21,830 nt of DNA from Haplosporangium gracile (GCA_015499985.1 JAAAUF010000707.1:1-21830); one strand, 5' to 3'. Positions 1 to 10,442 are shown, counted from the first letter of the stretch. Translations and numbers: made by a program. Notes: generated from the letters alone by a model not told the origin.

Positions 1-302
1 AAATAAAAAAAAGAGAAAATGAAAAAACATTGCAACAATTTTTTGACCTACTGTACCTGCGGCTTTGTCGATGATGACCTTCTTGTCCTAGAGTGATGCG
101 CAGTTAGCAGTCAGTCTCTTTTCCATGGGAGGTGGGCGATCAATAGTTCTGTAGCAGTTAAACCGTTGGCCTGCCTTCTGTCGGTATACACGACCCTCAG
201 GAGACACACTATTGCAAAATGAATTCAGGTTAGCATTGACAATGACGCACTAGACTTGGTGATACAAGCATATTATTAAGGATGAAAAACTATACCATTT
301 GC
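1..302. other. Left edge, no supported gene
   Basis: I see no open coding region that I would defend here. The stretch lies just downstream, on the - strand, of the XPG/FEN1-like relic. It may hold more of that gene's decayed basic C-terminal tail: a short Arg/Ser/Lys-rich - strand translation is visible around 75-110. It is too short and broken to call. The first 30 bases are A-rich. Confidence 0.3.
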
Positions 303-1240
303 TCAACGATCTCGCCTCAGCCTCGTTCTTTTTGCGTTCCACCTAGAGTAAACGTCCTCAAGTGTGAGAGTAGAAGAGAGATCCAACAAGGGAGAATCCA
401 AGATCATAGCGAGTGTAGTCGTAACCCAGCCTTCTGTCTTAAAGTCTGTTGGAGGGCGAGACGGCGTTTGTTCCCTGTGCACAAAGAACTTGATGGATGC
501 ATTAAAAGACATATTCTTATTGTTCTTAGAAATAACTCGCTTGTCCGACAGGTAGGTAGCAATCATCGCAGGTACATCCGGTCGTAATTATAAAATGGTA
601 AGTGCCTTAGCGCAGAGAATAATGCAATTTTTTTTTAAAAAAAAAAAAAAAAAGGAGGGCGAGATTCAAACGTACCAGCTATATAATTTTAAAATTCGTG
701 GCGCAACCAAGACCTTAGATATTGCGATTGTAGTCATTATGCGAGACGATACCCAACACGACAAGATAATTCCTGCTGGCGAGGCCCAACGTGGTCACGA
801 CATCATCCATGATAGACCCTAAAAACCTGTCTCCAGATATTGGGCGCCAAATGGTGGTGATGGTACTGTGAATGGCAAGGCCGCTGTCTTTAAAAATGGT
901 AATATCTCCGAGTATACAGTCTTGTACAATCCTTACGTCCGCCTCCGTCTTCGACTCCACAACATTCCAATTCCGATTTGAGATACACTGCAAGCGAGTG
1001 GCGGTGCGCCGGGTGCCATCGAAGCGTGTTGCTGAGCTGTTTCTCCACGTTGATAGAGCGTTGTTTCCGCATGCGGAGATTATTGTCGACTCGATCGGCA
1101 AACTGCTGGACGGCCTTGCCAGCATTCAACAACGCCTTCAACCGCGTTTGTTCTCACTCCCCATGGGTCTCCTTCTTCTCTTCCGCAGGGTCGCCGTCGA
1201 GGTAGAGCAAAGAGATGAGCCTAATTAAATAATGGGTTAT
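303..1240 (-). pseudogene. Decayed XPG/FEN1-like (PIN-fold) nuclease gene
   Basis: Reading leftwards on the - strand, fragments in several frames line up as one broken protein. Around 1230-1140 is a segment with LYLDGDPAEEKKETH, followed by an in-frame TGA (1154-1156). It continues as a Lys/Arg-rich helix containing AVQQFADRVDNNLRMRKQ. The frame shifts near 965-980 into NWNVVESKTEADVRIVQDC, then TITTIWRPISGDRFL and LGIVSHNDYNRNI. A TAA at 715-717 interrupts it, and GLGCATNFKII follows in the same frame. A GTACGT donor-like site (675-670) precedes a T/A homopolymer that probably lies in an old intron. A last piece at 566-303 begins near MIATYLSDKRV and ends at a stop. The pattern (EADV, IWRP, LG.VSxNDY) recalls XPG-I-region/FEN1-like proteins common in Mortierella-type fungi. 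The acidic SGDSD-type catalytic motif expected before IWRP is not recognisable. Family assignment is from memory of the motif order, and the gene looks dead. Confidence 0.55.
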
Positions 1241-1582
1241 TTCCTTGCCAAATTTTCTACGCTTTCTGCAGAATAGTCTAATAATCATTATTTTTTAGTT
1301 TTACTGAAGACCTCTGATTGGTTGGAATAAGACCGACGTTTCCGAGTTCAGAAAGATACAAGATAAATTAGTTCGGGTCTTCTTGAAATCAAAGCAATTA
1401 ATTTTTGATGTTTCGCAGATCATTGGCCTGGTGTTCGAATGTCGTCCCGAATTGAAGAAGAGTGAACTCTTTTTTTTTTTTTTTTTACATCACCTATCAC
1501 CACGGAGGAATCAAGTAATGCACAGAATTCCAGGGTGCATTCGTATTTGGACTCAAAGCCCGTTGATGTATCGCCGGAGCTA

Positions 1583-2894
1583 ATGTCGCCATCGTCAATC
1601 TCACGATCGCCGTTCCAGTCCTCTCCACCACCTGTACAAGCTCTCCCTTCCAGCCAGTCAACAACGGCTCTCGAGACATGCCTAGTCCCACTCGACTCTT
1701 ATTCTCCTCGAGGAAGCCCCTCTCCAACTCCATGGTCAACTTCTTCATACACCGCGTCGCCCTCCCTGCAGCCAACGCTTGTTTCAACCCCGCCAATGAG
1801 CTCGACCGGCTTAACTAAACGACGACCTGGGTCTGTGTCAAGCACCGCAACCGCTCCATCGTTGAAGAAGAGGAAACGACCTTTGATCAAGGAATTATTG
1901 CCTATAATCCTCGATCTTCCCGAAGTCGAAGACCTTCCTGAAGACGTACCCACTGGCTACCAGAACTTTCGTCACCCTGAAAATCGTATTGGAACCTGGA
2001 GTGACGCCGAGGAGAATGTGCTTCTTGGATGGCTGAACACGCCTGAAAACTACGCTCTCTTCCTCAACCCCGCCAACCACTGACCAACTCTTACTGGAGA
2101 GTATATTTTGGAGCACCTCCGGTACATCCTGCAGAAGAATGGCTATCCAAGAGACCCCGTATCAGTGAAGAACAAGTTGAAGAGCTTGGCGGACTGATAC
2201 AAGATCCCAAAACTCTTACTCTCTACGGCAGGACAGGGGAAGACGGACAAGTTGGATCTTATTCAAAGGATCCTGAAGAAGTGCCGTTACTATTACACCG
2301 TTGACCCTATATGGGGGAGCAACATGAGAACCTATCAAAATCCTCCAGTTTGACGACTTCGAGGACAAGAATGAGGCTGAAGGGCAGAAACAGGAGGACT
2401 AATATCAAAACGAGCCAGATGACAACATTCCGGCCGAGACTTTGAAGGGAGATAGGACTTTGATGGCGGGCAAGCAACGATCAACATCGACTGCGACTAG
2501 GGCTACAGCTACAAATCGAAGGAAGGACATTGGCGATTCATTCACCAATACACTGGTATTGCTAGCAAAGGAGAGCGTGTCTCAATGCGATGCAAACTTT
2601 AAGAATCATATCATGGAAAAGCAGCTTCTTAAGAATGCCCTGGAAACGCAGCGTCTTGAGAAGCACAAAGTCGACGTTGAGGCTCAGTTAAAAAAAAAAA
2701 AAAAAGAGATCAAGGAAGGAAACAAAACGACATCGAGTCCAGGCAGCAACCCAGCAGAAGGAGATAGACCTCCAGCAGAAGGAGATAGCCCGCCAGCAAT
2801 CACTAAAAGACTGGAGATGAGAAATGCACACAAGTTGAAGACGTTGCAACTGCAGTTGGAGATTGAAAAATTGAGTTCACAACAGACTAAATAG
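1583..2894 (+). pseudogene. Broken MYB/SANT-like Harbinger accessory protein
   Basis: The open frame can be read from about 1502, with the first ATG at 1583. A Ser/Pro/Thr-rich region comes first, then a basic stretch (LKKRKRPLIKELL, a possible nuclear signal). A trihelix/SANT-like segment follows, beginning GTWSDAEENVLLGWLNTPEN. In the same frame a TGA (2081-2083) interrupts it, then EYILEHLRYILQKNGYPRDP, a second TGA (2195-2197), then YYYTVDPIWG and a third TGA (2351-2353). Coding then resumes in another frame with an acidic DDFEDKNEAEGQKQED, a TAA (2400-2402), and an open 2442-2894 stretch. That last part encodes a charged coiled coil (EKQLLKNALETQRLEKHKVD) and ends KLKTLQLQLEIEKLSSQQTK. 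Content and position match the MYB-like partner of Harbinger transposases. Four stops plus a frameshift make a functional product unlikely unless unrecognised introns remove them. Confidence 0.7.
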
Positions 2895-2901
2895 TTAAAT
2901 T

Positions 2902-4242
2902 TTATGCATCATCAGTAACTTCGATCATAATACTTTTACGCTTTCGTTCCGCTCTGGCCTTCTCCTCTCGAGTAATAGTGGTGTTTCTTTGGTTAGCAGA
3001 CGGAAGACGAATAAGTGGTTCCTCCCGAATGAGGTCATCTCCTGGATCGCGAAGGCTTTGAAGACGAGTGATGTTGTGGAGGATAATACACACCATGATG
3101 TGCCGGCCGGCATCCGTCATGTCCTTTTGAGTGTCAATGTCGACCCGAAGTTCCTTGAGACTTTTAAACTTGCCTTTGAGGAGGCCAAAGGCATGTTCAA
3201 CCTTGACTCGGGCATTGGTATGCGCGACGTTGAACCGCGACTGCTGCTTGGTGAGAGTGTTCCCTTTGTATTGAGGGATGACTGTTTCGGAAAATGTGTA
3301 GGCAGCATCGCCCAGGAGATATTCGTTGTCGGTAAAATAATTTCCGACATGTGTGAATAGACGGCAGGCTTTGTACACGGATGAGTCGTGAGCTGTCCCG
3401 AGGTAGGCGATTGCAAAAAAAGTGAAGACTCCCTCGTGATTGCATACTCCTGTCGTTCCAATCGAGAATGAATGTTTTCTAGTTGCGAAGGCAACCCGAG
3501 CCAAACTGGGCGCTTGATACAAATCAATCATGGTCTCATCCACCGATCCGATTGCATCACGAAATCGAAAATCCGTCCAAAATGCATCCTTGATCACCTC
3601 CTTTTCCTGCTCATTCGGCCATCTCAGAAATCTGGACTTGAGTGAATAAATCGCCTCAATACATCGCTCAGTGTAGCGGACAACTGAACCAGTGGAGACT
3701 GCCATAATGTCGGCAATGTGCGCAACAGAGACAAGGGATCCATAGTGACCGAGCCGTATGAGGGCAACCTTGAGCTGGACGGCGACATCGATCTGGGGCT
3801 TGGTTCCGCCAATGAAAACGACGTGGTCCTTGATCAGATTTAAAATGAAGTCAAACTGTTTAGGAGTGACACGGAGGTTGCGCTTGAAGTGCAAAGGATA
3901 GCGAGCGGAGAGTATGATATTCCGATAAATGGTTGAGTTGGGGTGAGTCCCCGGTGATGGTCCATAAAGGTATCGCTTGTTGATCAGGTGGTTGAGTAAG
4001 TCGTAACGCATGTGAAGGGTTGGAGTGAACTTAAACCTGTAAGGAGCTGAAAAAAGTACGATGGTCATCTCGAACAGCACAAGAGTTTTGATGTGATAGA
4101 TAGCCTCTTGACGACGAGTCAAATGACAGCGAGGCGCACGTAAAAATACAACGTCTTGTCGACAAGGTCTTCTTGGCATGATGAAAAATGAAAGTGGGTG
4201 GATGGGAGAATGAAAAGATGGCAAAGAAATGGAAATACACAA
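2902..4242 (-). CDS. PIF/Harbinger-type DDE transposase
   Basis: This single open frame of 446 residues resembles the DDE_Tnp_4 (Harbinger nuclease) superfamily. The expected hallmarks are present in order: an N-terminal helical part around residues 120-200 (LRVTPKQFDFILNLI; LGHYGSLVSVAHIADIMAVS), then GSVDETMI with catalytic Asp235, the family's GTAHDSSVY (281-290 region, Asp286), then LGDAAY with Asp312, and RVKVEHAFGLLKGKF with Glu349. D235/D312/E349 would be the metal-binding triad for cut-and-paste of the element. ILHN near 387-390 is the usual motif after the core, and the tail is basic. The first Met is at 4242, but residues 1-21 are hydrophobic and leader-like. Met22 (4179) starting MPRRPCRQD is an equally good start. 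No internal stop is seen, so the enzyme may be active although its partner gene is broken. Assignment is firm; activity is unknown. Confidence 0.88.
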   Translation of the reverse strand: MCISISLPSFHSPIHPLSFFIMPRRPCRQDVVFLRAPRCHLTRRQEAIYHIKTLVLFEMTIVLFSAPYRFKFTPTLHMRYDLLNHLINKRYLYGPSPGTHPNSTIYRNIILSARYPLHFKRNLRVTPKQFDFILNLIKDHVVFIGGTKPQIDVAVQLKVALIRLGHYGSLVSVAHIADIMAVSTGSVVRYTERCIEAIYSLKSRFLRWPNEQEKEVIKDAFWTDFRFRDAIGSVDETMIDLYQAPSLARVAFATRKHSFSIGTTGVCNHEGVFTFFAIAYLGTAHDSSVYKACRLFTHVGNYFTDNEYLLGDAAYTFSETVIPQYKGNTLTKQQSRFNVAHTNARVKVEHAFGLLKGKFKSLKELRVDIDTQKDMTDAGRHIMVCIILHNITRLQSLRDPGDDLIREEPLIRLPSANQRNTTITREEKARAERKRKSIMIEVTDDA

Positions 4243-4640
4243 GCGTAAAAACGTCCTGAGCTTATTTTATTTTTTTTTCTTTTACGCATGAGCCACGACC
4301 CTTCACCTAGCCGAGAAGAAAGCATTCTGAGATTAATTAGTCAAAAAATGATTATTTTTAAGGAACAGAGACTAATGCTCAAACTGAAATTCGGTTTGGC
4401 GATCTTGTCTTATAACCTCCCAGAGTTTGCATTTCTCTTCCGTAAATCCAAGCCAAAGGTGAACGTGACATCACCCGGATTTTTTTTTAAAGAAAAAATC
4501 GATCGTGCGGTGGGGTGGGAACACGACCGTTAATTACGCTGAAGTGATACAGGGGTACTTTGTGCCTGGCGTCCTTGAACCTGGGACCTGAGAGGGCCTG
4601 TTAAGTATCGTATACACTTTGCTGATGACTCATCGTTGAA
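4243..4640. other. Gap between transposase and PUF leader
   Basis: This AT-rich stretch upstream of the transposase start would contain its promoter and the right end of the element. An inverted 7-mer pair (ATTAGTC at about 4335, GACTAAT at about 4370) surrounds an AT-rich core. I see no gene, tRNA or clear terminal repeat. Confidence 0.3.
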
Positions 4641-5601
4641 GGAGGATAGAATACTGTAGAAGGTGCAAAGGGCAGCTTGCTTTCAGGCCTCCGCTGTGAA
4701 GCCCATCTTCCTGTTTGTTACTCTGTCTGTTCATTGTCAGTCTGTCTGTTGCCATTATCACACTAACAGCCATCCTATTCGGTCATCTTACCTCCTATTT
4801 TTAAAAGGCCGTTCAATTTTCTTTTCTGCTTTTTTCTTTCCTTCTTCTGCGTCTTCCCCTTCTCTTTTTCAGTCCCCATCACCATCCGATCCTTTTTTTG
4901 TTGTTCTGGTCGGATCCATACCTTTTACACTCTCATCACCCTTTCTCTCTCGCTCCCTCCTCCCATATCCTTCTATATCGCCCTCTTCACTCCTTTGCTC
5001 CCTTACTTCTTTGCTCCTCCTTCGTGTATTAACACGTATCTCCAACGGACAGCCCACCTCCAATCCGAGGTAGTGATCCTTGAGTGCAACAAATACACTC
5101 GCTCTGCCCCCCTTCCTTCAGGTGCACAGGACACACACAAACAACTCACTCACCCACAGGAACAAGGCAGAAAGGACACAGACAAAACGGAAAAGAAGAG
5201 AAGGGAAAAAAAAAAGAAAAAAAAAAAAAAAAAAGACCGACGTTTCCCTCCCTCTCTCCCCTTCTCGTCTCGTCACTTTCGACGTTCTCACTTTGGATAC
5301 TCAACCCTGGGCGTGAGAAGTCTTTTTCTTCTCTCCTCCACTTGTTCGTTGCTTTCTTTTTTCTTTCTCTCTACTCCTTTCTTCCCTTCGTCTTTTTCTT
5401 CTCCTCGCCTCCTTTGAATCCCCCTCGTGCCTGTCCTTACTCTTTTATTACTCCTTTCTTTTTCTTGGCCTCTTCTCCACCGCCAACTCGCCGACACTTC
5501 GAAGCACTTGAGTCTTCAGCCCTTAACCTCCTCCCTTGACAATAACCGTTTTTAGTCATCTGGACTTGCCATCAAAAGTGGAGAACCCAGCTAGCTCGAT
5601 C
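4641..5601 (+). promoter_or_regulatory. PUF promoter and long AUG-free pyrimidine-rich leader
   Basis: The + strand contains no ATG at all from 4627 to the proposed start codon at 5602, 975 nt. From about 4780 to 5500 it is dominated by C/T tracts, broken by a 48-nt pure purine run (5189-5236) that is mostly A. Pyrimidine-rich promoters and leaders are common in fungi. The lack of upstream AUGs suggests that much of this stretch is transcribed as 5' UTR and that 5602 is the first AUG. The transcription start is not visible, and an intron inside the leader cannot be excluded. Confidence 0.5.
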
Positions 5602-8600
5602 ATGGATGATCACTTCTACAGCGCACCCATAGGCTCAACAACTGCCAACGGCTCAGGCAGAGGTGGCGCCAACAACGCCGACATCTACCAACCCGCCATC
5701 ACCAACAACCAGCATGGACAGGTAATAATACAACATACACAACCAAAACAACTATTGTTCAGTTCCTGTCATAGACACTCCATTTATGATTCCGTATGAT
5801 GACCTGACATTGCCTCTTTTTCAACCAATCGATCAATAGCAGTTGGCCAGTCTACTGCGAGGCAAGTTTGGAGACTTTGATGGCTTCAACTACAGCATTG
5901 GTCTGGATATCTCGCGTTCCAGCTCCGCGCCTCCGAACCAGCACCATCAGGCCAACTCGTCTCGATTCAGTAACTTTGGTCCAGGATACGACTCGCCCTT
6001 GTCGCCCGCAGATTTGGCCCGCTCAGAGTCCACAGACTACCTCAGCGCTAACAACAATAACAACAATGGCAATAACAGCAACAGCAGCAGCATGCTCAAC
6101 AACCACGGCGCAGCTTTTATGACGTCGCCGCGCCAGGATCCTCGTTCTGCACTGCAACAGTCTCAGTCTTCGTCGTCAGTCTACTCACCTGGGCCATCGT
6201 GGCAATTGTGGTCATCGACTACCTCTATCTCAGGACAAACAGGCGGATCAGACGACACAGGAAAAAACTCGAGCACTACTGCGGCTGGTAAGAGTCAACT
6301 TCAGTACTTCTGTTTTTCTTTTTGTGCCTCAATATTGCGATTGAGGAGAGTAATTGAAGGGACAATGCATCATGCCCTCTCCTTCCGCCTTGCCTCCTCC
6401 TTGTGGCCAGCTTCTGCATGTTGAAGAGTTTATTACAAGGGAAACAACCGAAGGACCGTGCCCTCTTTCTCCCTTGTCATTTCCTATACCTGTCGGGGGC
6501 TTCACCTCGTGGGCAATAATAATGCCTGGACTAATCAAGTTCTTTTTGCCATTCATCTCACGTAGGGTCGACGGATTACATGGGTTCAATGACATCAACA
6601 GCCGACCCCGCCTTTCTTTGGCGCCAGGAGATGCAGTCGCCGGAAATGTCCAGGTCGGAGACTCAATCGCCCAGACTTGCCCATCTCAAAGGACTTGGTG
6701 GCGAAAGTAGCAGCAACAACAACAGCAGCGCCAATCTGCAGCGGAGCACTTCTTCCATGCCTACCTCGCCCATGTTTGGAGGTCATTCTGATCATCTTAG
6801 CCATATCTGGGCTCCTTCGGTTTCCTCACCATCGCAGGACTTTCCTCGGTCACCATCCCCACTTTTCAACCTGCCATCGCATTCACAGCCGCACCAAGCC
6901 CACAGCAGCCCTCTCTATCAATCGCTGACGCCCAGCCAAAACATTCGTTCACCCTTGTCGACCCCCTCAACTCTTCGTCATGACATTTCAGAGTCTCTTG
7001 GTATGGATGAGCCTCTGCGTTCAGCCCCTGTAGGCTCGCAAAATGATTTGGACTATGGATTGGTGTCGGATGACATGGATGACAGATCTTTTCAGCTGAA
7101 ATCTGTCCTTAACGCTGCGCTCGATGCCGGGGAGGACGAAAGAATTCCCACCGCGGTCAATGCCCGCTCGCCCTTGTTCCAAACCAAATTTGCGCCTCCT
7201 CAGAGGTCCTCGTCCACACCACCCATGCCTGGATCTGGTTTCCCACATAGCCGGAACCCCCCAGGATTCTCTGCTGATAGTGGAATTGATGCAGCCCAGA
7301 CAGACCTGGACCTTGGCATGCGTCACTTGCAGCTCGGAAACTCTGTATGTGGGCCTTGTTTTTTTTTTTTTTTGCTTTTGATGCTTTCTATGTACCTCTG
7401 CTTTTTTTTGCTCTTGTTTTTAGATATTCATTCTCCAATGCTCTCATTTTTTTACGCCCGCCCACTCTTGATAGGATGACGACTTGGCACTTCAGCAGGC
7501 AAATTTGAGGAGACAACAATTCCACCTAAACCAACAGCAGCTGAAATTGCAGCAGATTCAGCTTCAGCAACAACGTCAGCAACAGCAACAGTTTCAGCAG
7601 TTGCACCACCCACTCCATGGGTCTCATACGCCTATTACAGCCTACTCTCCCTACTTTGACAGTCAGAATGTGCTCAAGGATCCTCGCATGATGAACCCTC
7701 AGTTCGGATACGACTATTTGCCTGGATCTAGTTTGCAAGACCCTTCTTCCAACCGAGATCTTCTCACTGCTTCCCAAAAAGGTACTTTTCCATGCCACGC
7801 ATATGAAAAGGGCAGCAAGCTCATTAATTTCAATCACAATGACCAACTCACATATTTCCTTTCAACCATTCTTAGATCTTCATTCGATGCTTGCAGGACA
7901 CGATGAGGCGTCTTTGGGATTCCGGGCCAATGACTTGGCGTATGATCCACGCAGAATGCATCATCCAGCTCCAAGCTTGTCGCCCGAGTACCGCAAGGCG
8001 GCATTGTTGCAATTGCATCAACAACAACAGCAGCAACATGGCTTCTACTCGCCCAACGGAGGTTCTATGGACCCGCTGGGATCCCCCTCTGCCATGGATT
8101 ATGCAGGGAACGGTCTGAGAGCATCAGAGTTGAATCATGCTGATGCGCGTGCCACCGCAGCTGCCAGAGCCATCCATGCTGCCGCTGAGAAGAAGCTCCG
8201 TCTTCAGTCACAGCAAATTCTTATGCAGCAGCAGCAGCTCATGTTGATGAGACAGCAGCAGCAGCAACAGTTGCAGCAGCAACATCAGCACCAGCACCAG
8301 CATCAACACCAACAACAGCAGCATCAACACGCTCAGCAGCCTCATGCACACGGTCACAAACAGACGAGAACACGCTCCAAAAACAACAACAACAATCACA
8401 ACCAGCACTCCCAGGTGTCCTCGCCCAAGCATCATCATGCCTCACAGCACAAGAATGGAGGCGATCATACCAAGTCTGGTGCCGATTCCGATCATAACAA
8501 TGGCGGGCTTGGCGTGCCGTCCAGGAGTCACCAGGGCGACGATGCCAAGGACAACGAGAACGATCCCGGTCATGGTCTCCGCAGCCCCTTGCTTGAAGAG

Positions 8601-10018
8601 TTCAGAAGCAATAAGAGCAACAAAAAATACGAACTCAAGGTAATACTCGTTGATTGAATGAACTTTTGAAAGGTTCACTGATATTCAGTTGAAATAACCG
8701 CGGCACTGACTTGACCTTTTCAATTACTGCTAGGACATTGCGGGAAGCGTGGTTGAGTTCAGTGGCGACCAACATGGATCTCGATTCATTCAACAAAAGC
8801 TCGAGACAGCTACAGAGGAGGAGAAGGCTATGGTCTTTGACGAGATCCTTCCCCATGCTCTACAGTTGATGACCGATGTCTTTGGCAACTATGTGATCCA
8901 AAAGTTCTTCGAGCATGGTGCCCAGGAGCACAAGAGCGTGCTCGCCAAGCAGATGGATGGCCATGTCCTTTCTTTGGCTCTCCAGATGTACGGCTGCCGT
9001 GTTGTTCAGAAGGGTCTCGAGCATGTGTTGAGCGACCAACAGGCGGTTTTGGTCAAGGAGTTGGAGGGCCATGTCCTGAAGTGCGTCAAGGACCAGAACG
9101 GAAACCATGTCATCCAGAAGGCCATCGAGTGCGTTCCTGCCGACCACATCCAGTTCATCATGAACGCCTTTACCGGACAGGTCTACACACTGGCCACTCA
9201 CCCTTATGGATGCCGCGTCATCCAGCGCATGTTTGAGCACTGCGCCGATACCAAGACTGTAAGACCCTAAAATTTTCTTTTCAACAATCATTTTACGGTC
9301 TGAGAGTGAAGAACAATCGCTTATTGTGTTTCCTTTCTTTCTATCCAACTAGCCCCTGATGGACGAGCTCCACAGGTACATCCCCAACTTGGTTCAGGAC
9401 CAGTACGGCAATTATGTGATCCAGCACATTCTCGAGCGCGGAAACCCTACAGAAAAGTCGCTCGTTGTGTCCAAGGTCATGGGCCAGGTCCTTCAACTGA
9501 GCAAACACAAGTTTGCCAGTAACGTGGTCGAGAAGTGTGTTGCCTACGGATCGCCTTCGGATCGACAAAAGCTAATTGAGGAAGTCATTACCACCAAGCC
9601 TGACGGAACTTCTCCTCTGGTGCTGATGATGAAGGACCAGTTTGCCAACTATGTCGTCCAAAAGATGCTGGATGTTGTTGACGGCGAGCAACGCGATGTC
9701 CTTGTGGCCAAGATCAAGCCTCACCTCCAGTCTCTGAAGAAATATACCTACGGCAAACATCTCATCACCAGTAAGTTTTCCCACATCAATTTGAATGCGT
9801 GCATGGAAATAGCAGTTCGTCGTTGAACTATGCATACTCATCGCCTCCTGACGTTTGTTGGTCAATCGCGTTTATTAGAGGTGGAGAAGCTGATGGCACT
9901 TCAGGAACCTCGGTCCGCTTTGGACGGCTTTATCGCATCACCAGCGTTGTCGACCCGTACTTTAACCCCCACGCCTAACTCGCCCATTGTGGCAAACGCT
10001 TCGACGACGCCAGCTTAA
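5602..10018 (+). CDS. Pumilio/PUF-family RNA-binding translational regulator
   Basis: Proposed exons are 5602-5721, 5840-6287, 6566-7344, 7475-7781, 7876-8639, 8734-9258, 9353-9770 and 9879-10018. All introns are GT-AG, and the join gives 3501 nt, 1166 residues. PUF proteins bind 3' UTR sites and repress or localise mRNAs in the cytoplasm. The N-terminal two thirds is low complexity: an RSSSAPP motif (66-72), Asn/Ser runs, a Gln-rich stretch (about 453-485) and a Gln/His-rich stretch (about 659-731). The block [20 protein letters not shown] leads into the PUF domain (about 788-1125). The base-reading residues are R1 S822/R823/Q826, R2 N858/Y859/Q862, R3 C894/R895/Q898, R4 N930/H931/Q934, R5 C966/R967/Q970, R6 N1001/Y1002/Q1005, R7 S1037/N1038/E1041 and R8 N1080/Y1081/Q1084. 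This is the classical Pumilio set for UGUANAUA. Exon 6/7 joins inside repeat 6. The start is the first ATG after a 975-nt ATG-free leader. Family is certain; the N-terminal exon limits are good but unproven. Confidence 0.93.
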
Positions 10019-10442
10019 CCTTTCGAAGACGACAAACCATCGTACATATAATCGGGATCTTCGATATTTATCTTTTTTTTTTCTTTTTACGGATGTCAGG
10101 ATGGGTCAGAATGCAGGATCGAGTCCATGTTGGATGGATAGATCTGGAGTTTTGATCGGCAGCCTGACGTGGGATTTAAAACAACAACTCAACAACACAA
10201 AAAAAGTACAAAAATCAACAACAACAAAAAATTCAAAAACCGGATCCATCGCCGACAGCAAAAGAGACAGTAACACAGCAGCACCGACAGCACCTGCAAC
10301 CTCCATAGGAAACTCGGGCGTGAGGGTTCACTCCCGCTCGCGCCTTGACTTTGCCCATCAGCATACAAACACTCCATACACAACACCCTCGCACATTTAC
10401 ACTCAAACACACACAAAAGGATCGCGGGATCACCATCTCGCT

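Larger units (their letters stand above)
1500..4242. mobile_element. PIF/Harbinger-type DNA transposon body, ends not defined
   Basis: Two genes in the usual Harbinger partnership lie tail to tail: a MYB/SANT-like protein on + (broken) and a DDE transposase on - (intact). Their stop codons are only about 7 nt apart (2892-2894 and 2902-2904). Class II PIF/Harbinger elements typically encode both proteins, and the MYB-like one helps the transposase bind the ends and enter the nucleus. The limits given are those of the coding content. I could not identify convincing terminal inverted repeats or a 3-bp target duplication. The only shared inward-facing string is a short AT-rich one, AATAATCATT, at about 1280-1290 and, inverted, at about 4347-4356. 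Confidence 0.7.

Noticed and set aside
1280..4356. AATAATCATT at about 1280-1290 and its inverse at about 4347-4356 as terminal inverted repeats of the Harbinger element
   Set aside because: Only about ten AT-rich bases match, no target duplication flanks them, and such matches are likely by chance in two 300-nt AT-rich stretches.
4555..4595. B-box-like GGTTCAAGG on the - strand as a tRNA gene
   Set aside because: The T-stem does not pair, and no A box or acceptor stem is present.
1331..5250. 15-nt string AAGACCGACGTTTCC present at about 1330 and about 5234
   Set aside because: A single exact 15-mer repeat is plausible by chance in a 21.8-kb window and the flanks differ.
8208..8445. Leu/Val- and Ala-rich - strand frames opposite the PUF Gln/His tract
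   Set aside because: They are antisense shadows of CAG/CAC-rich coding DNA.
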